Below, piece after piece: positions 21,100 through 32,283 of a stretch of DNA of 64,000 nucleotides (the stretch's first letter is position 1; each line of letters starts with the position of its first letter). Position numbers and translations under genes: made by a program. Below the pieces are notes generated by a model. The model was given only the letters and a program-made list of their open reading frames with translations, ran no database searches and had not been told where the DNA came from. This DNA comes from Acanthosepion esculentum (lineage: Eukaryota > Mollusca > Cephalopoda > Sepiida > Sepiidae), in contig OZ038496.1 in the NCBI GenBank assembly GCA_964036315.1, positions 21,076,685 through 21,140,684 on the forward strand, written 5' to 3'.

Positions 21100-23500
21100 A
21101 GTAATTGCTTCTTGCTAATGCCTCAAGATGCAATGTGTAATGAGTATAGTAGTATCCCTTCATGGAAAGTAAACCTTACAGCCTGAAGAGGGGTAATCTG
21201 AAGACACCTTACCCTTCCTTCTGTTACTTTCCTTCTTTGCTACCTACCTACCTGCCAGATGTATATCTTTATGCTGCTCCTGCCTGTCAAAGTACCAGTA
21301 CGGTCTTCTTGATTTTTTATTTTTGTTTTTTAACTCCTCACTGCTTCTTTCATAACAAGCTTATTTATTGTACTACAATTGCAGAAAGGAGAGAAGTTTA
21401 CTGGCTTTGGGACTGGAGAAATTTTAAAAAAGAGAAAAGTGTAGGGCAGGGCAATAAAAAAGTTGACAGAAGTTTAAATTTTAAAGCCGTTTTTTCAGTT
21501 CTTTGGAATTTCATGAACAGAAATTTTTTTTTTTTTAACTCTCTGAAGAAGAAAGTTTCATCTTTACTTACAAAATCAAGGAATTTCTATTCTTGGATCT
21601 CAGAGGTTACAGGATATTTCCTAAATTTCCCTGATTTTTTCACCATCTAATCCTAAATGATTAGAGGTAAGTTATGATTTAGTAATTTAAGTTTACAGGA
21701 TGTAGAGAAGTACATGAGAGATGTTTTTAATCAATACTTTGAATATTTGGAAAGAAACTTAAAAGTTAAACAAATATTGCTGCTTTACATTTTTTATTCA
21801 AGACATTTATCATTTTGAATGCAGTTTTTAAAAAAAAATTTAAATAAACATTGTTATTGGATTTTTGTTTGTCTGTTGCCAAGATACAAATTTTTATTTG
21901 TTTGATGATGATGATATTTTTTATTGTTTCTATCAATGACAATATGCTTTCCAAATATTTAAAATAGATGTTTCCAATGAAAGTTTAATGTTTGCCTTTT
22001 ACACCATAGGATTTTATTGTTACTGCAATTATTTTTTTGACTAATTTGACATTTGATTTGATGATAATAATCAACAGCAATTTTGTTTGCTTTTTCTTCA
22101 TTCATTCATATTTTAACTCATTCTCCACCACCATCACAAAATTGACAAAAGGGAAGCTAAGTTTGTTGATGTTGAACAAGAATCTGACTTTTTGTTTAAG
22201 TTAGTGGTCATTATTTATTAAATATTGTTTTTTTACACTTAAAAAATTATTAACAAATGACTGTTTTTTCTCACATTTTTCATATGTTTATTTTAAATGT
22301 TTTGATAACATTCAAGTTAGCTCTGAGAAAAATAAATCTTTGTAGCATAATTTATTCATCAGTTGGATATTTTATTAGTTCTTTATGAACTCTTTTTCTG
22401 TGTTAATTTTATAGCTCAAAAATCTTTTTTTATATGCATGTATCTTGTTTTTTGGGGAATTGAAAAAGAAATAATGAAAAAAAAAATTCGCTTAGATGAA
22501 GCAAAATATTTTAGAGGAAAACAAATTGATCCATAGGTTATTTTTTATGCCTGGAAAAATATTTGTTAAATAAAAATAAACAATATCAAAATTCTTATGA
22601 CCAGTTTACTTTAATATGCAAAACAAAACATAATTAAGTGATACAATATTGAGTGATGACTTTGTTCGTTTTGCAGCTTTCAATATTTTACTTATAATTT
22701 TGTGATGAAACATAGTCAGTCATCAGACAAAATAAAAACCATTTTTTGTTTCATATTAATTCACCCATTTCTCTTTATTTTAATTTTGGGCAATTATTAT
22801 TTTTCTCATGAAAACAAAAATTACCATACACATTTTTCAAATCATTATCATGATTTTATGGTACCTAATTGATTACAAATAATGACATTCATCATTATAA
22901 ATTCATTTCTCTCAAATTTAAAATACTTCTTTTTTTCTCAATAATTTTCTCACCCAAGTTGATTTGTTTTCTTTCTTTTCTTAATAACTGGATGTTTTTC
23001 TTAAATTATGAATTCAAATTAAATTATTTGCTTGTTTTATTTAATAGCATCTAATTTTACTCTCTGAGATTTAATTTAAAAAGAATACTAATAGTAATTT
23101 CTTTTTTTTTTTGTCTGTTTTAGTTTTTCAAATAAGTGTGGGAATAGAGTTATTCCCCTTAGTAAGGAATCTAATTATCTTCAGATTAAATATATTCATA
23201 TTAAAACAAATAAAAATTGTTCTCTTCAAAAGTTTCTCTTATTTAGCTTCTGTTAACTTTTAGTAGTTCAAAATTTCAGAATGTAAACTAAATTATAATT
23301 TGTATGATGACTTCTTTAATCTCATAGGGTTTCATAAAGAAAAAAGCATTATACTAAATCTAACTTGACTGATGAAGATAATTTGTGAAAATGAAGTGAT
23401 CAACCCCTCATAATATCTGATAAATAAGGAATATCAGCACTTAATTCTTAACTAAGTCCTTCAAACTTACTTGAACACCTCATTTGACGAAAATTAAAAC
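21100..23500. other. Long AT-rich stretch with no recognised feature
   Basis: About 2.4 kb dominated by oligo-A and oligo-T runs. The 162-codon frame at 21162-21650 on plus has no recognisable domain, biased composition (Phe, Tyr, Ser, Lys) and no coding context, so I do not call it. No tRNA heads, inverted termini or LINE motifs were seen. Confidence 0.5.
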
Positions 23501-23504
23501 AAAA

Positions 23505-24158
23505 GTTCTCATGAACTTTCTTCTATGGTACCTAGACTTTATGAATTTAAGCGCAGTACTAGATTGGCGCCAATAGCTCATCATTTTACAGCTGAAATGG
23601 CTAGATTTAACCATAAGTTCTGTGCTAACAGTTTCTTCTATCACATTTCTTGCATGTGGAACTCTCTTCCGGCTTCTTGCATCCCAATCAACTTTAAAAA
23701 TTTAAATACAATATCAATTCACTATTTACATTATTCGGACTATTGTCCTCATCTTTGTCGCCATATTTATTACAACGTTTTGGCCATTGTACGCTCCGGC
23801 CTTCTTCATGGCACGTGGAACTAGAACAGTCTACGAAAGTAAGTGAAATAAAGGGTTAGTTCGACACTCCAACCACCTGAAGAAGGCTGGAGTGTACAAC
23901 AGCCAAAACTTTGTAATAAATATGGCGACAAAGATGAGGACAATAGTCCAAATAATGTAAATAGTGTACATAATACCTCATCTCAGAAATATAGACAGAT
24001 AAAATATCAATGGTTATCTACTGTCTTCTTAATTCTTGTTCTTTTATTAATCACTCTCCTTAATAGTGTTTTTTTTTTCTCATATTCTCTAACGCCCAGT
24101 AACCTTGTGCATCTTAGTGGCTTCATTGCTTTGCTTGGGGTGAAAAAATTAAAAAGAA
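23505..24158 (+). pseudogene. LINE-A C-terminus and 3' end, split by a SINE
   Basis: Coding part at about 23505-23709: MVPRLYEFKRSTRLAP, then MWNSLPASCIP, the C-terminal tail of a non-LTR retrotransposon polyprotein. The frame is interrupted at 23710 by a fold-back SINE (23719-24002). LINE sequence resumes at 24003 with TATCTACTGTCTTCTTAATT and ends in the shared TTGCTTGGGGTGAAAA plus A-rich tail. A 9-base duplication, AATATCAAT, at 23710-23718 and 24003-24011 marks the insertion. The copy is 5'-truncated, so only the post-catalytic tail is present. Confidence 0.85.
23719..24002 (+). mobile_element. Fold-back S1 SINE with 9-bp target duplication
   Basis: The left arm (about 23719-23812) is the reverse complement of the right arm (about 23885-23982). 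Landmarks are CACTATTTACATTATTCGGA on the left and AAATAATGTAAATAGTG on the right. Between them lies S1 body sequence (GTGGAACTAGAACAGTCTAC). The right end continues into CTCATCTCAGAAATATAGAC, the S1 3' terminus also seen at 35986. Both 3' tails face outward. The AATATCAAT duplication shows the whole fold-back inserted as one unit. Confidence 0.85.
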
Positions 24159-24159
24159 A

Positions 24160-24675
24160 AAATAAGTGAAACTAGCTGAAATAATTCTCAAACTTTTCAA
24201 ATTTTTCTTCAAAAATACTTTTGTTAAAATCTGAAATGAAGAACCCACCGCATGTAAATATTGCATAGCGCTTTACTTCTCAACATTATCATTAAATCTA
24301 TTTTATAAAAGAGCTGATTCTCTGTCCATGACACACTGCATGTACATATGTAATGTGCATACATGTTGCCATTGTGCATTAAAAACTTGTGCTTATGCCA
24401 TTTAATAAACACACATGCACACTACAATTTGAACAACTTTGAAATAAGACATTAGGATAATACATTACCCTCGTACTTTGTCTGGACAATTCCTGCCTTG
24501 GGCTGAGCAATAAAACTATAAAGTTGTAGACAAGAAAGTAAAATAAAACCAGAAACTTTGAAACTTCATGTGTGTCAAACTGTCTCTTTGCTTTCATATG
24601 TGTATGGTGGGGAAATAATCAGCGTTTCTTTATCTTACCAGTAGTGAGAGAGTCTTAATATCTTATTGATAATTA
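24160..24675. other. No recognised feature
   Basis: Unassigned; small minus-strand open frames without domains. Confidence 0.5.
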
Positions 24676-24677
24676 AG

Positions 24678-25204
24678 TGTGGCCTTTTGAAAGCATTTTT
24701 ATTATTACTTCTTTATTATTTGTAGCCCTTTGGAAGCATTTTATTATTGCTTCTATATTATGTGGCCTTTTGGAAGCATTTTATTATTGCTTCTATATTA
24801 TGTGGCCTTTTGGAAGCATTTTATTATTGCTTCTATATTATGTGGCCCTTTGGAAGCATTTTATTATTGCTTCTATATTATGTGGCCCTTTGAAAGCATA
24901 TTTATTATTGCTTCTATATTATGTGGCCCTTTGGAAGCATTTTATTATTGCTTCTATATTATGTGGCCCTTTGGAAGCATTTTATTATTGCTTCTATATT
25001 ATGTGGCCCTTTGGAAGCATTTTATTATTGCTTCTATATTATGTGGCCCTTTGGAAGCATTTTATTATTGCTTCTATATTATGTGGCCCTTTGGAAGCAT
25101 TTTATTATTGCTTCTATATTATGTGGCTCTTTGAAAGCATTTTTAATATTGCTTCTATATTATGCATGGCCCGTTGAAAGCATTTTTATTATTACTTCTA
25201 TATT
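24678..25204 (+). repeat. 40-bp minisatellite, ~13 copies
   Basis: The unit begins TGTGGCCCTTTGGAAGCATT and ends TTATTATTGCTTCTATATTA. Central copies are identical or differ at one site (CCC/CCT), while the first and last copies are diverged in sequence and length. Because 40 is not a multiple of 3, all three forward frames stay open and give look-alike repeat proteins. These are artefacts. Homogeneous centre and diverged edges indicate recent expansion. Confidence 0.97.
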
Positions 25205-25344
25205 TAAACTGTATATATTTTCTAACAAATTATAGGATTTTAAATAGACAAACAATTTTGATTTGAAATATGATCATCTTGCCAACAGCAAAATGGCAGG
25301 TAGCATTTGTGGTGTCGAAGGTGGTGATGATGATAACCTATTAC

Positions 25345-25590
25345 TGCATAAAAATCTCTTAAAACCTTAGCTCATTTTACCTAATCTACCTTGTCTACTA
25401 AGGATAATCTTAGGGCTGGTAGATTTTAACTTTTTGGTAAACTCCTCTCTAAAAAACTGGGTGACATGCACTTATAATTAGTTTCAACATTCTAGCTAAA
25501 TTAATTAAACCAAAAAAGGTATGAAACTTATTAATTATTAAATCCAAAGGGTGGCACAAAACCTTTCACCTCTAGTGTATATGTTAGTAT
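25345..25590 (+). mobile_element. Tc1-like MITE, right half only
   Basis: Aligns with the right half of the element at 55531-55962. Shared order: TTACCTAATCTA, TAATCTTAG.GCTGG, GGTATGAAACTTA, TTATTAAATCCA. The right terminus is decayed. Confidence 0.7.
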
Positions 25591-25594
25591 TTAC

Positions 25595-26465
25595 ATGATT
25601 GTGAGTGTCTTTTATAATTATATCAGGTCTTTCTTTGAATAATATCCAAATGTAGGATTAGGAAAAAAAATTTTTTAATTATGTATAATAAGCAAATTTT
25701 TCATCATTATCACAAAATATCTTCCAACAACAACAATCTTTATAGTACTGTTCTGTAGATGTCTTTTGATTTTAAAGAAAATAATGTAGAGAGGATAAAT
25801 TTCTCTTAAGCTAAATTCAGCACTTCTAAACTTTTATGATTATCTTCAGCAGTTTTTTTTTTTTCGTTTAAAGAATCTATGCCATAAACCCTATAAATAT
25901 TTTGAGTACTTTCTGCAACATTATTGTTTCTTTTTTTTCTCCAGAGCACCACATCTTATATGCTCCATTGTCATGTCCATGTTTAGGAGGGTGAAGTTAG
26001 TAACTAAACTGAATTTTATTATAACAATGAAACTTACTCATTTAAAACTGTAATAATATATACTAGCATGTACTGTTAGCTTTTTGACATTTTTGAACAG
26101 TAAAAATATCATTGTTTCTATAGCTATCAGCTTTCAGGCATTACTTATGGAGTGACTTGACATATGTATTTTATGCATATATGCATGCCTCTTATCACTA
26201 TAAACATTATTTTAGTAGATACACTTGTTTAGATAGATATCCCTATTTACTTACAGTGAAATTAACATCAATCGACCAAGATCATTTTTTTTTTTAAATA
26301 AAGGATGCAGGTTTGATTTCTGCTGAGAGATAAATTTTCTTTAATAGGACTTATGATCTAGGCTCAGTCATTTATGTGTCATGCATGATATATGTGTAGG
26401 CAATCATGTATTTTTTGATTTATGACTGACAAGGCAGATTTTTTCCTGCAGTAAGTTGTCATTTC
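25595..26465. other. No recognised feature
   Basis: AT-rich unassigned sequence. Confidence 0.5.
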
Positions 26466-26469
26466 TTTG

Positions 26470-26672
26470 TGTGGTAGACCAGTTTCCATCCAAGGCTATA
26501 GAAGCCAGTCTGTCCTGCTATTTACCCATAACTGGGGGGAGAAGAAGAGGATTAATACCTTTCCCAATGGTATTAGCACATAAGTGAATGTAATGGATTC
26601 AACTGGAATTCGAACTCGGCTCTCCGATTCTGCAATCCGAGCCACTATCCATTACTCCACTGTGCCTCCTAG
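26470..26672 (-). mobile_element. tRNA-derived SINE (S3 subfamily), well preserved head
   Basis: On the minus strand it starts with AGGAGGCACAGTGGAGTAAT (A-box region). After GGCTCGGATTGCAGAATCGG the B-box GAGTTCGAATTCC follows, almost the canonical GGTTCGANTCC. The body contains CCTCTTCTTCTCCCCCCAGT. The tail carries a relative of GCCTTGG.TGG, as in S3. Unlike S2 it has no 5S-like segment 5' of the tRNA head. Confidence 0.8.
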
Positions 26673-26997
26673 GCTACTAGACCTTAATTTTACTGTTTGT
26701 AAATAAACAGGGATGTCTAAAATAATGTTGACAATAATAAGAATTAATTGGATAAATAATAAAAGTCCATATATCTGGATCAAATTTATAAAGGAACTGT
26801 TTGAAGTTGATGTTTTTCTTCAAGTACTTTTGCCCATCTCTAAACATTATCAGGAATATCAGTATTATCATTTACAGCAGAGAAATGATTGTATTAGCTT
26901 CATGTTGGCCTTTTTTAGAAACACTATAATTCTAATTTGAATGTACGTATATGGAATACAAGTGATATCATGTGTATAACAGTTTGTAAGTATCAGG

Positions 26998-27539
26998 CAG
27001 TGTTTCTCAACCTTTTTAAGCAATGGCATGCTTAGGAGCAAATGAAAATATCATGGCATACTTAGCAATATTTTTAAAAGGTATACATTTAAATATTATG
27101 AAATAAAACCATAGATTTTTAAAAAATGCATGCACAAATATGAACTTTATTTCAATGTTTCTATTTAACTATTTGTACAGCTTATTTAGTGTGAAACCTG
27201 TGCCCGGTGTTTTTTTAACAATTTCTTCAATGTTTGGTTGAATGTGTGATAAGCAGACCCTCATTTCTTCTTCAGTTGACCATATTCTTTCTTGTTTCTT
27301 ATTTCTGCTGTTATTTAGGGTTGAAAAGCCTAATTCACATAAATAAGTAGAAAATTGCAATAAAACTGATAAAGCCTTTTTAGCTAATGTGGGATAAAAA
27401 GTTTAATATTTATTTATTCAAATACTAATGATATACCATTACTACTTCCACACTAACACATATGTATGCTGTGACAATATTTTACAGCACACTTAAGACG
27501 ATCCTACAGCACACTAGTATGCTTTTGAGAATCATTGGT
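26998..27539 (-). mobile_element. hAT (Charlie-like) transposon remnant
   Basis: The left end CAGTGTTTCTCAACCTTTTT is a typical hAT-Charlie terminus. The right end, read inward, is CCAATGATTCTCAAAAGC, an imperfect inverted match. The target duplication is unclear. Inside, on the minus strand, is a transposase C-terminal fragment (27169-27397). Most of the transposase is deleted, so it is non-autonomous. Confidence 0.75.
27169..27397 (-). pseudogene. hAT transposase C-terminal (dimerisation) fragment
   Basis: The minus-strand frame reads YPTLAKKALSVLLQFSTYLC, followed by ELGFSTLNNSRNKKQ and MRVCLSHIQPNIEEIVKK. This is the hAT C-terminal dimerisation region, like that of ZBED5- or SCAND3-related transposases (the YLCE.GFS motif and the RV.LS.I.PNI.E end). 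Only about 75 codons remain. A stop lies just upstream, and the DDE catalytic core and BED zinc finger are missing. The family moves DNA by cut-and-paste. This copy cannot. Confidence 0.8.
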
Positions 27540-27544
27540 TTAAC

Positions 27545-28690
27545 GGATAATACCTAAGGATGAAGATATTAAATCCTTTTAATATATGTGCACATATCTT
27601 AATATCTACATATGTGTAAAAATATATACATAAGTGCATTTATATGATAAACCTATACATTGATGAAAACTACTATGGTTAGATATAAGTGCCTCTTTGT
27701 GCACACAAGAACTTTGGAGTGTGTGTTCACACATAATCACAATTTACCAGCTGGTCCATCCCTTTAATCTATTAGCTTTTAATTTGGGAGACTTTCTGCT
27801 TCTTCCCTGCTGTTGCTCATACTGACAATGAATGGAAGCCACACATCCAAGTTCCATCCAGATGCTACCACCAGGATATCCATTTAAGAATCTATTGAAT
27901 ATGGCATGCAGATATGAAGTACAAACAACTTTGTTCACAACCCATTGCTCTAAGCTTGGTAAGCAAACTAAACATTTTAAAAAAAAAATTCTCCCAAGGT
28001 TTAAAGAATTGACTCATATCTGACAGATTCTGTTTTTCTTTTTTTAGCACTTTGCTTCTTTTTTTTTTTTTTAAAGATTCTAATCTGACATGTGCTTTTC
28101 TTACATTCATAAAACTGTGTATCTCTCGACTGACTTGAGAGAAGGACTCAGTCAGAGCTTCCATTTATTGATTTCAAGAAAAGAGAAGTGATTATAAAGG
28201 GTTTTGAAGAATGATCTGTTTCCACTTCACTACTCCATTCCTCATTTTTTATCTAATCAACCCTCCCCAACTCACACCAAACACACCCACCCACCCACAC
28301 ACACAGAGTTTATTTAACATGGTTTAAAGTGAAAGTCATTTGAAGAAAACAGATTTCAAAAGTGAAGGTAGAAAATCCTGACATCTCAGATAAATAGGAA
28401 ACAAAATTTTCCTTTGGTCAATTTACCATTTATTTATGCACCATTCCACCCCCTCCCCACCCCCCACACACACATACAAGCACACACGTGTACATACAGA
28501 TTTTCCCCCCATTCCCTGCTCCCTACTCTCAACTAAATTCTATTACCTGCAGCAATTTTGATGTTTTCAACTGACTGCATTGACTGATATCGTTAAAGTC
28601 TGTTGCCTGATATTACTACCTGTGAATACCTTCTTTTTTTCTTTCTTTAAAAAAAAAATGATTTGCTTTCAGTTAGTAAGTAGGTTTGCT
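27545..28690. other. No recognised feature
   Basis: Includes C-rich simple stretches near 28260-28310 and 28440-28520 (CCCAC/ACAC rich). Short minus-strand frames at 27744-27938 and 27892-28164 have no known domain. Confidence 0.45.
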
Positions 28691-28707
28691 AGTATATACA
28701 TGTGTGT

Positions 28708-28730
28708 GTATATATATATATATATATAAA
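28708..28730. repeat. (TG)(AT)n short microsatellite
   Basis: Short TG then TA run. Confidence 0.9.
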
Positions 28731-28734
28731 GGAA

Positions 28735-28840
28735 TATTGAAAGGTTCTCAGCATGACCAAGAAGCCCTTACCTCTTCCAAATAAATAGGATGTTTGTTCA
28801 GATTTTGGGAAGTAAGGCAGGTCAAGAGCCATTCAGTCAG
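28735..28840 (+). repeat. Dispersed repeat, relative of 7014-7110
   Basis: Flanked on both sides by AT microsatellites. Shares TTCTCA.C.TGACCAAGAA, TTTGTTCA and TTTTGGGAA with 7014-7110. Family unknown. Confidence 0.55.
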
Positions 28841-28865
28841 CACCCCCTTATATGTGTGTGTGTAT

Positions 28866-28867
<2 letters not shown>

Positions 28868-28918
<51 letters not shown>
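28868..28918. repeat. (AT)n microsatellite
   Basis: TA run of about 50 bases. Confidence 0.97.
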
Positions 28919-28919
<1 letters not shown>

Positions 28920-29060
28920 ATCACTTAAACAATATTTTTATACTCGTATTTTGTTTAATAAATAAACGGACCAGCTGTTCAATTATGAGTTACACTATAA
29001 AATAGCATTTAAATGACAAAATCTGTCAAATTAATAAATAAAAATCCTTTACTTCTTTAG

Positions 29061-29064
<4 letters not shown>

Positions 29065-29122
<58 letters not shown>
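29065..29122. repeat. (AT)n microsatellite
   Basis: TA run of about 58 bases. Confidence 0.97.
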
Positions 29123-29125
<3 letters not shown>

Positions 29126-29284
29126 TGATTAAAAATTAACAAAATTTCTTTGTTAAAGATTTAATTTCTTTTTTCTCTATTGAGAACCATTTTCTTAGTT
29201 ACCATTAAATGTTTAAATATAGATTTGTACATTCGAACTTTATAAGTAATCTAGTACTCAATTCTTTGTTTCTAAGTAAATCTT

Positions 29285-30202
29285 GTGATCCCTTACTGCT
29301 TTGCTTAGTTTCTGAAAGTCATCTTCACTATTCCCATGTGCCTTTGGATTTCTGTGTCATACTTTGCCATCTGTTAAAATACTGACCAGATAGTTAAATT
29401 TCGGCACCTGCTTGATTTTGACATCATGATATGTAGCTCACAACTTGGGCTGCCTCATTTTGTGACAATCATACATTCTATCTTCTTACTATTAATAGTT
29501 AGTCCTTTCTTCATGCTTTCCTTCACTACCTAATAGTTCTTTCAGTTATCTTTCTGAGTTTGCAATCAGCATTGTTTCAGCTGTGTATTATGTGTTGTTA
29601 TGGTTGTATCTACCAATAATAAATCCCTGTAGGTCTTCTAGACTTCTTAGGATTGTTTCACTGTACAGGTTAAATAAATCTGGTGAGAAAACACATCCCT
29701 GCTTTACTCCTCTATTTTTGTGTATTCACTAAATTCTTTCTCTACAAGCATGCAGGCTATTTGTTCCAGTAAAGGTTACAGATTACACAGCTATCTTTCT
29801 TGTGTAAATCAAGCTTTTCTAATATTTCAAGTATCTCTTTATGTCATACTCTATTAAATGCCTTTGTATGATCTATGAAACATAGGTATAGATCTTTCTG
29901 CATTTCTATTGCTTGCTCTGATAGCATCCTAATCACAAAAATTATATTTCTTGTTCCAGTATCTTGAACAATGTGAGATTTTTCTTACCATATTTCCTGT
30001 CTAATTTTGCTATCGGCTCTATTCATTAGAATCATAAAGATTAGTTATGTGACTGATAAAGTTCACATTCATTTGCACTTGTTTTATTTTTTTGGCAGGC
30101 CTATGAAGATTGATCTATTGATGTCTTTCAATATTTCACTGCTGTTGTATATTTCATTTATCATTTTGGTAACCTTATAAATCCTAAAATTATCTAAGGC
30201 TG
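29285..30202 (-). pseudogene. LINE-B reverse transcriptase core, part 1
   Basis: On the minus strand, from high to low coordinates, it encodes: motif A as LYLCFIDHTKAFNRV (catalytic Asp of FID kept) near 29870; the GVKQGCVFSPDLFNLYSE motif near 29690; then NNT, a stop, and YTAETMLIANSE near 29600, where the catalytic YADD box is degraded to YTAE. A relative of the post-RT segment V.KFNYL.S.LTDG (29350-29400) follows. Several stops and frameshifts are present. The upstream part of the same copy continues at 30507 beyond an inserted LTR. The motif set suits an RTE/BovB-like LINE. Confidence 0.85.
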
Positions 30203-30240
30203 TGTTATATTCCGTGTGAGTTCGTTTCAAACGTCGCCAC
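30203..30240 (-). repeat. LTR-end duplicate plus primer-binding-like stretch
   Basis: 30203-30216 repeats the first 14 bases of the LTR at 30241 (TGTTATATTCCGTG). Read on minus, the intervening 24 bases begin GTGGCGACGTTTGAAACG directly after the LTR 3' end, which looks like a TGGCGACG-type primer-binding site. This suggests a leftover LTR / leader / LTR-edge junction. Confidence 0.55.
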
Positions 30241-30506
30241 TGTTATATTCCGTGCTAAGGGAATAAACACATAACACCAGGTGGATACTAGAAGAAAGGT
30301 TTATTGTACACAACAAGTACAATATGAAATATGGTACAGTTATACACACAGGTCAATCTAGTAGTGAGTGCCACTAATTAGAAGGTTGGACCTGCTTGCG
30401 TCATCTCGGTCGCTCTCCCTGTCTGTCTCTCGTAGACGGTTGACTTTATAGGTAGCAAGTACCTATAGTGTAATCATTCATGGGGGTGACTGGTTATTAC
30501 ATTACA
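30241..30506 (-). mobile_element. LTR of a retrotransposon inserted in LINE-B
   Basis: On the minus strand the 266-bp unit starts TGTAATGTAATAACC and ends GGAATATAACA (TG...CA). It carries a TATA-like CTATAAAGTC near 30445 and a polyadenylation signal in ACAATAAACC near 30300, in the order expected of U3-R-U5. The sequence on both sides is LINE-B in the same orientation, so it inserted after LINE-B did. No clean 5-bp target duplication is visible. Confidence 0.75.
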
Positions 30507-30905
30507 CCAGGGTGTCAGCATCTCTATTAAAATTTTATCCTGTTCTATTGATTTCTTCTGCTTCATATTAGCCAGTGCTGCTGCCCTAACTTCAGATTTT
30601 AATACTATAGGTCCAGCTATGTTTTTATCATTATAGATTTCTCTCTTTTGTTGTCATGGAAGAACTCTTCATTGTATTAATTCCATTTTTGTAGTAAATC
30701 TTCTTTTTTACATTATGATAGTCTCTCTTTTTTTTTTCAGATTTTATGTACCTGGCTAAAGAGTACATTTTCTATCCTGCTATCTTTTATTTTCTATAAA
30801 TGCCTGCTATGTCTATATATTGTGAAATTGCGAACAGAAGTTGTTTCCTCTCTTCATCAATAGATTGTTTTATGGTAGTATGGTCTCATGACCTACTTTC
30901 ATGTT
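30507..30905 (-). pseudogene. LINE-B reverse transcriptase core, part 2 (upstream)
   Basis: On minus, the frame near the junction reads GPIVLKSEVRAAALANMKQK, then EQDKILIEMLT. After the LTR it resumes with ALDNFRIYKVTKMINEIYNS near 30190, so the split is within one continuous coding region. Further upstream (to about 30905) homology is weaker, with stops. Confidence 0.7.
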
Positions 30906-30909
30906 TAAT

Positions 30910-31980
30910 GCTAAGAGTCGAAACTAAATTCATGATAGATAAAATTATTGTTTTTGTTGTTTCCTGTTATTATGGAAATTTTTCTGTGTATATTTCTTAT
31001 GGAGGTTATTAATGCTGTCAAAAGTTCTAAATAAGGCATATTTGCAATACAATACATGAAAAACAAAATCACCATGCAAAGCATCCAAGCTGATATGATT
31101 AGAAAACCGTATCAATATAGATCCAATTAGCAAGTCTATAGAAATGGTTCCGCTCCCCAAACACCAAATACTGGTGTCTCAAATGGCTTAAATGAGCTGA
31201 TGCTGAAGGTTCTCACATGCCCACCAGAGCAAGATAATCTATATAAGTCAGAATATGACATTCCATTCAAAACATACTTCTTTGGTGCACGCATGCACTA
31301 AGGAATACTATCAACATATTATTGAAGGGAGGAATCCTAATATCATTAATTAGAAGTCAGTTGGGGATAAAATGAAATCCCACAATCATTCAACAGAATT
31401 AATGAGCAAATACACACACAAAAAAAAAACCCTGAATGAGTCAGACAGAATCTGCCAAGGGTAACGTCTTGTATATTATGCAAAACCTTCTTACATGTTA
31501 ATGTAATTGTTTTATTTTGTTTTCTTTTTATAGAAAACCAAGAGTACCCAGAAACAAAGGGAAATAATAAAAATAAAGCCATTATAAAATTTAAACTTTA
31601 TCACTCTGTATGTGTACAAAAGGTTTATCCTGCCACTGAAGTTGACTCTGATCCCTGTACAATAGTGTTTGAATTTCATAGTTGCATTGTCATACCCTGC
31701 TATGGCAACTGAAAACAACTTTGAGTGAAATTATTAATAAGGTTACTGGAATTGAGAGGCCTTGAAAAAGAATGCAGAGAAGAAATATTAATAATGCAGA
31801 GTGCTGAATGGTTAAATACAGAAATTTATTTAATTTTAGGTTTACTTGAGTGACTTGTTAACTTTAATGATTTAGATAAGATTAACAGAATGTTTGATAT
31901 CACTAATTTAGCATAACCATTTTATTTTTGTTTATTCTGTGCAGTAAATTGCTCATAAAATATTACTCTAAATCCAAAGA
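30910..31980. other. No recognised feature
   Basis: Unassigned; overlapping short frames without domains. Confidence 0.5.
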
Positions 31981-31984
31981 AAAG

Positions 31985-32180
31985 TTTATGCCATGACAGA
32001 CTAAAGTTTGAGACCACCATCTTGATTTCAAAAATTGCCTAAAAATTGAAAATTGTGTGCTTTTGTCAAAACCAATTTACTAGCTCACTCTGGGCCAGAG
32101 GGACTTTTTCTTCCTGAAGGCTTTTATCATATATATCATATAATAATAACAACAATAATATCAATGAAATTAATCTCACT
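31985..32180 (+). mobile_element. Tc1-like MITE, left half only
   Basis: Aligns with the left half of 55531-55962. Shared order: AA.TTACT.GCTCACT.TGGGC, CAGAGGG, CTTCCTGAA.G.TTTTATCAT, then AATAATAACAA. Complementary to the right-half copy at 25345. Confidence 0.7.
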
Positions 32181-32283
32181 TCACTGACTCCAATGATGAC
32201 ATATGTAGGGACAAAGCAAATGTTTTAAGCACATGTAGGAAATAAGCATAGTAAATTTAATTATATGTCTATATTTCCCCAAG

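Noticed and set aside
21162..21650. 162-codon open frame, the longest non-repeat frame
   Set aside because: No domain, no start or splice context, AT-driven composition.
23368..23400. CTGATGA followed by GAAA within 15 bases
   Set aside because: No stem II can form between the two motifs.
24678..25204. CRISPR-like regular repeats
   Set aside because: Units are contiguous with no unique spacers, in a eukaryotic context; a minisatellite.
24677..25235. Three overlapping open frames of 104-166 codons with repeated hydrophobic segments
   Set aside because: Product of a 40-bp minisatellite read in all frames.
26600..26672. A genuine tRNA gene on the minus strand
   Set aside because: A and B boxes are good, but the acceptor stem does not pair and the sequence continues into a SINE body.
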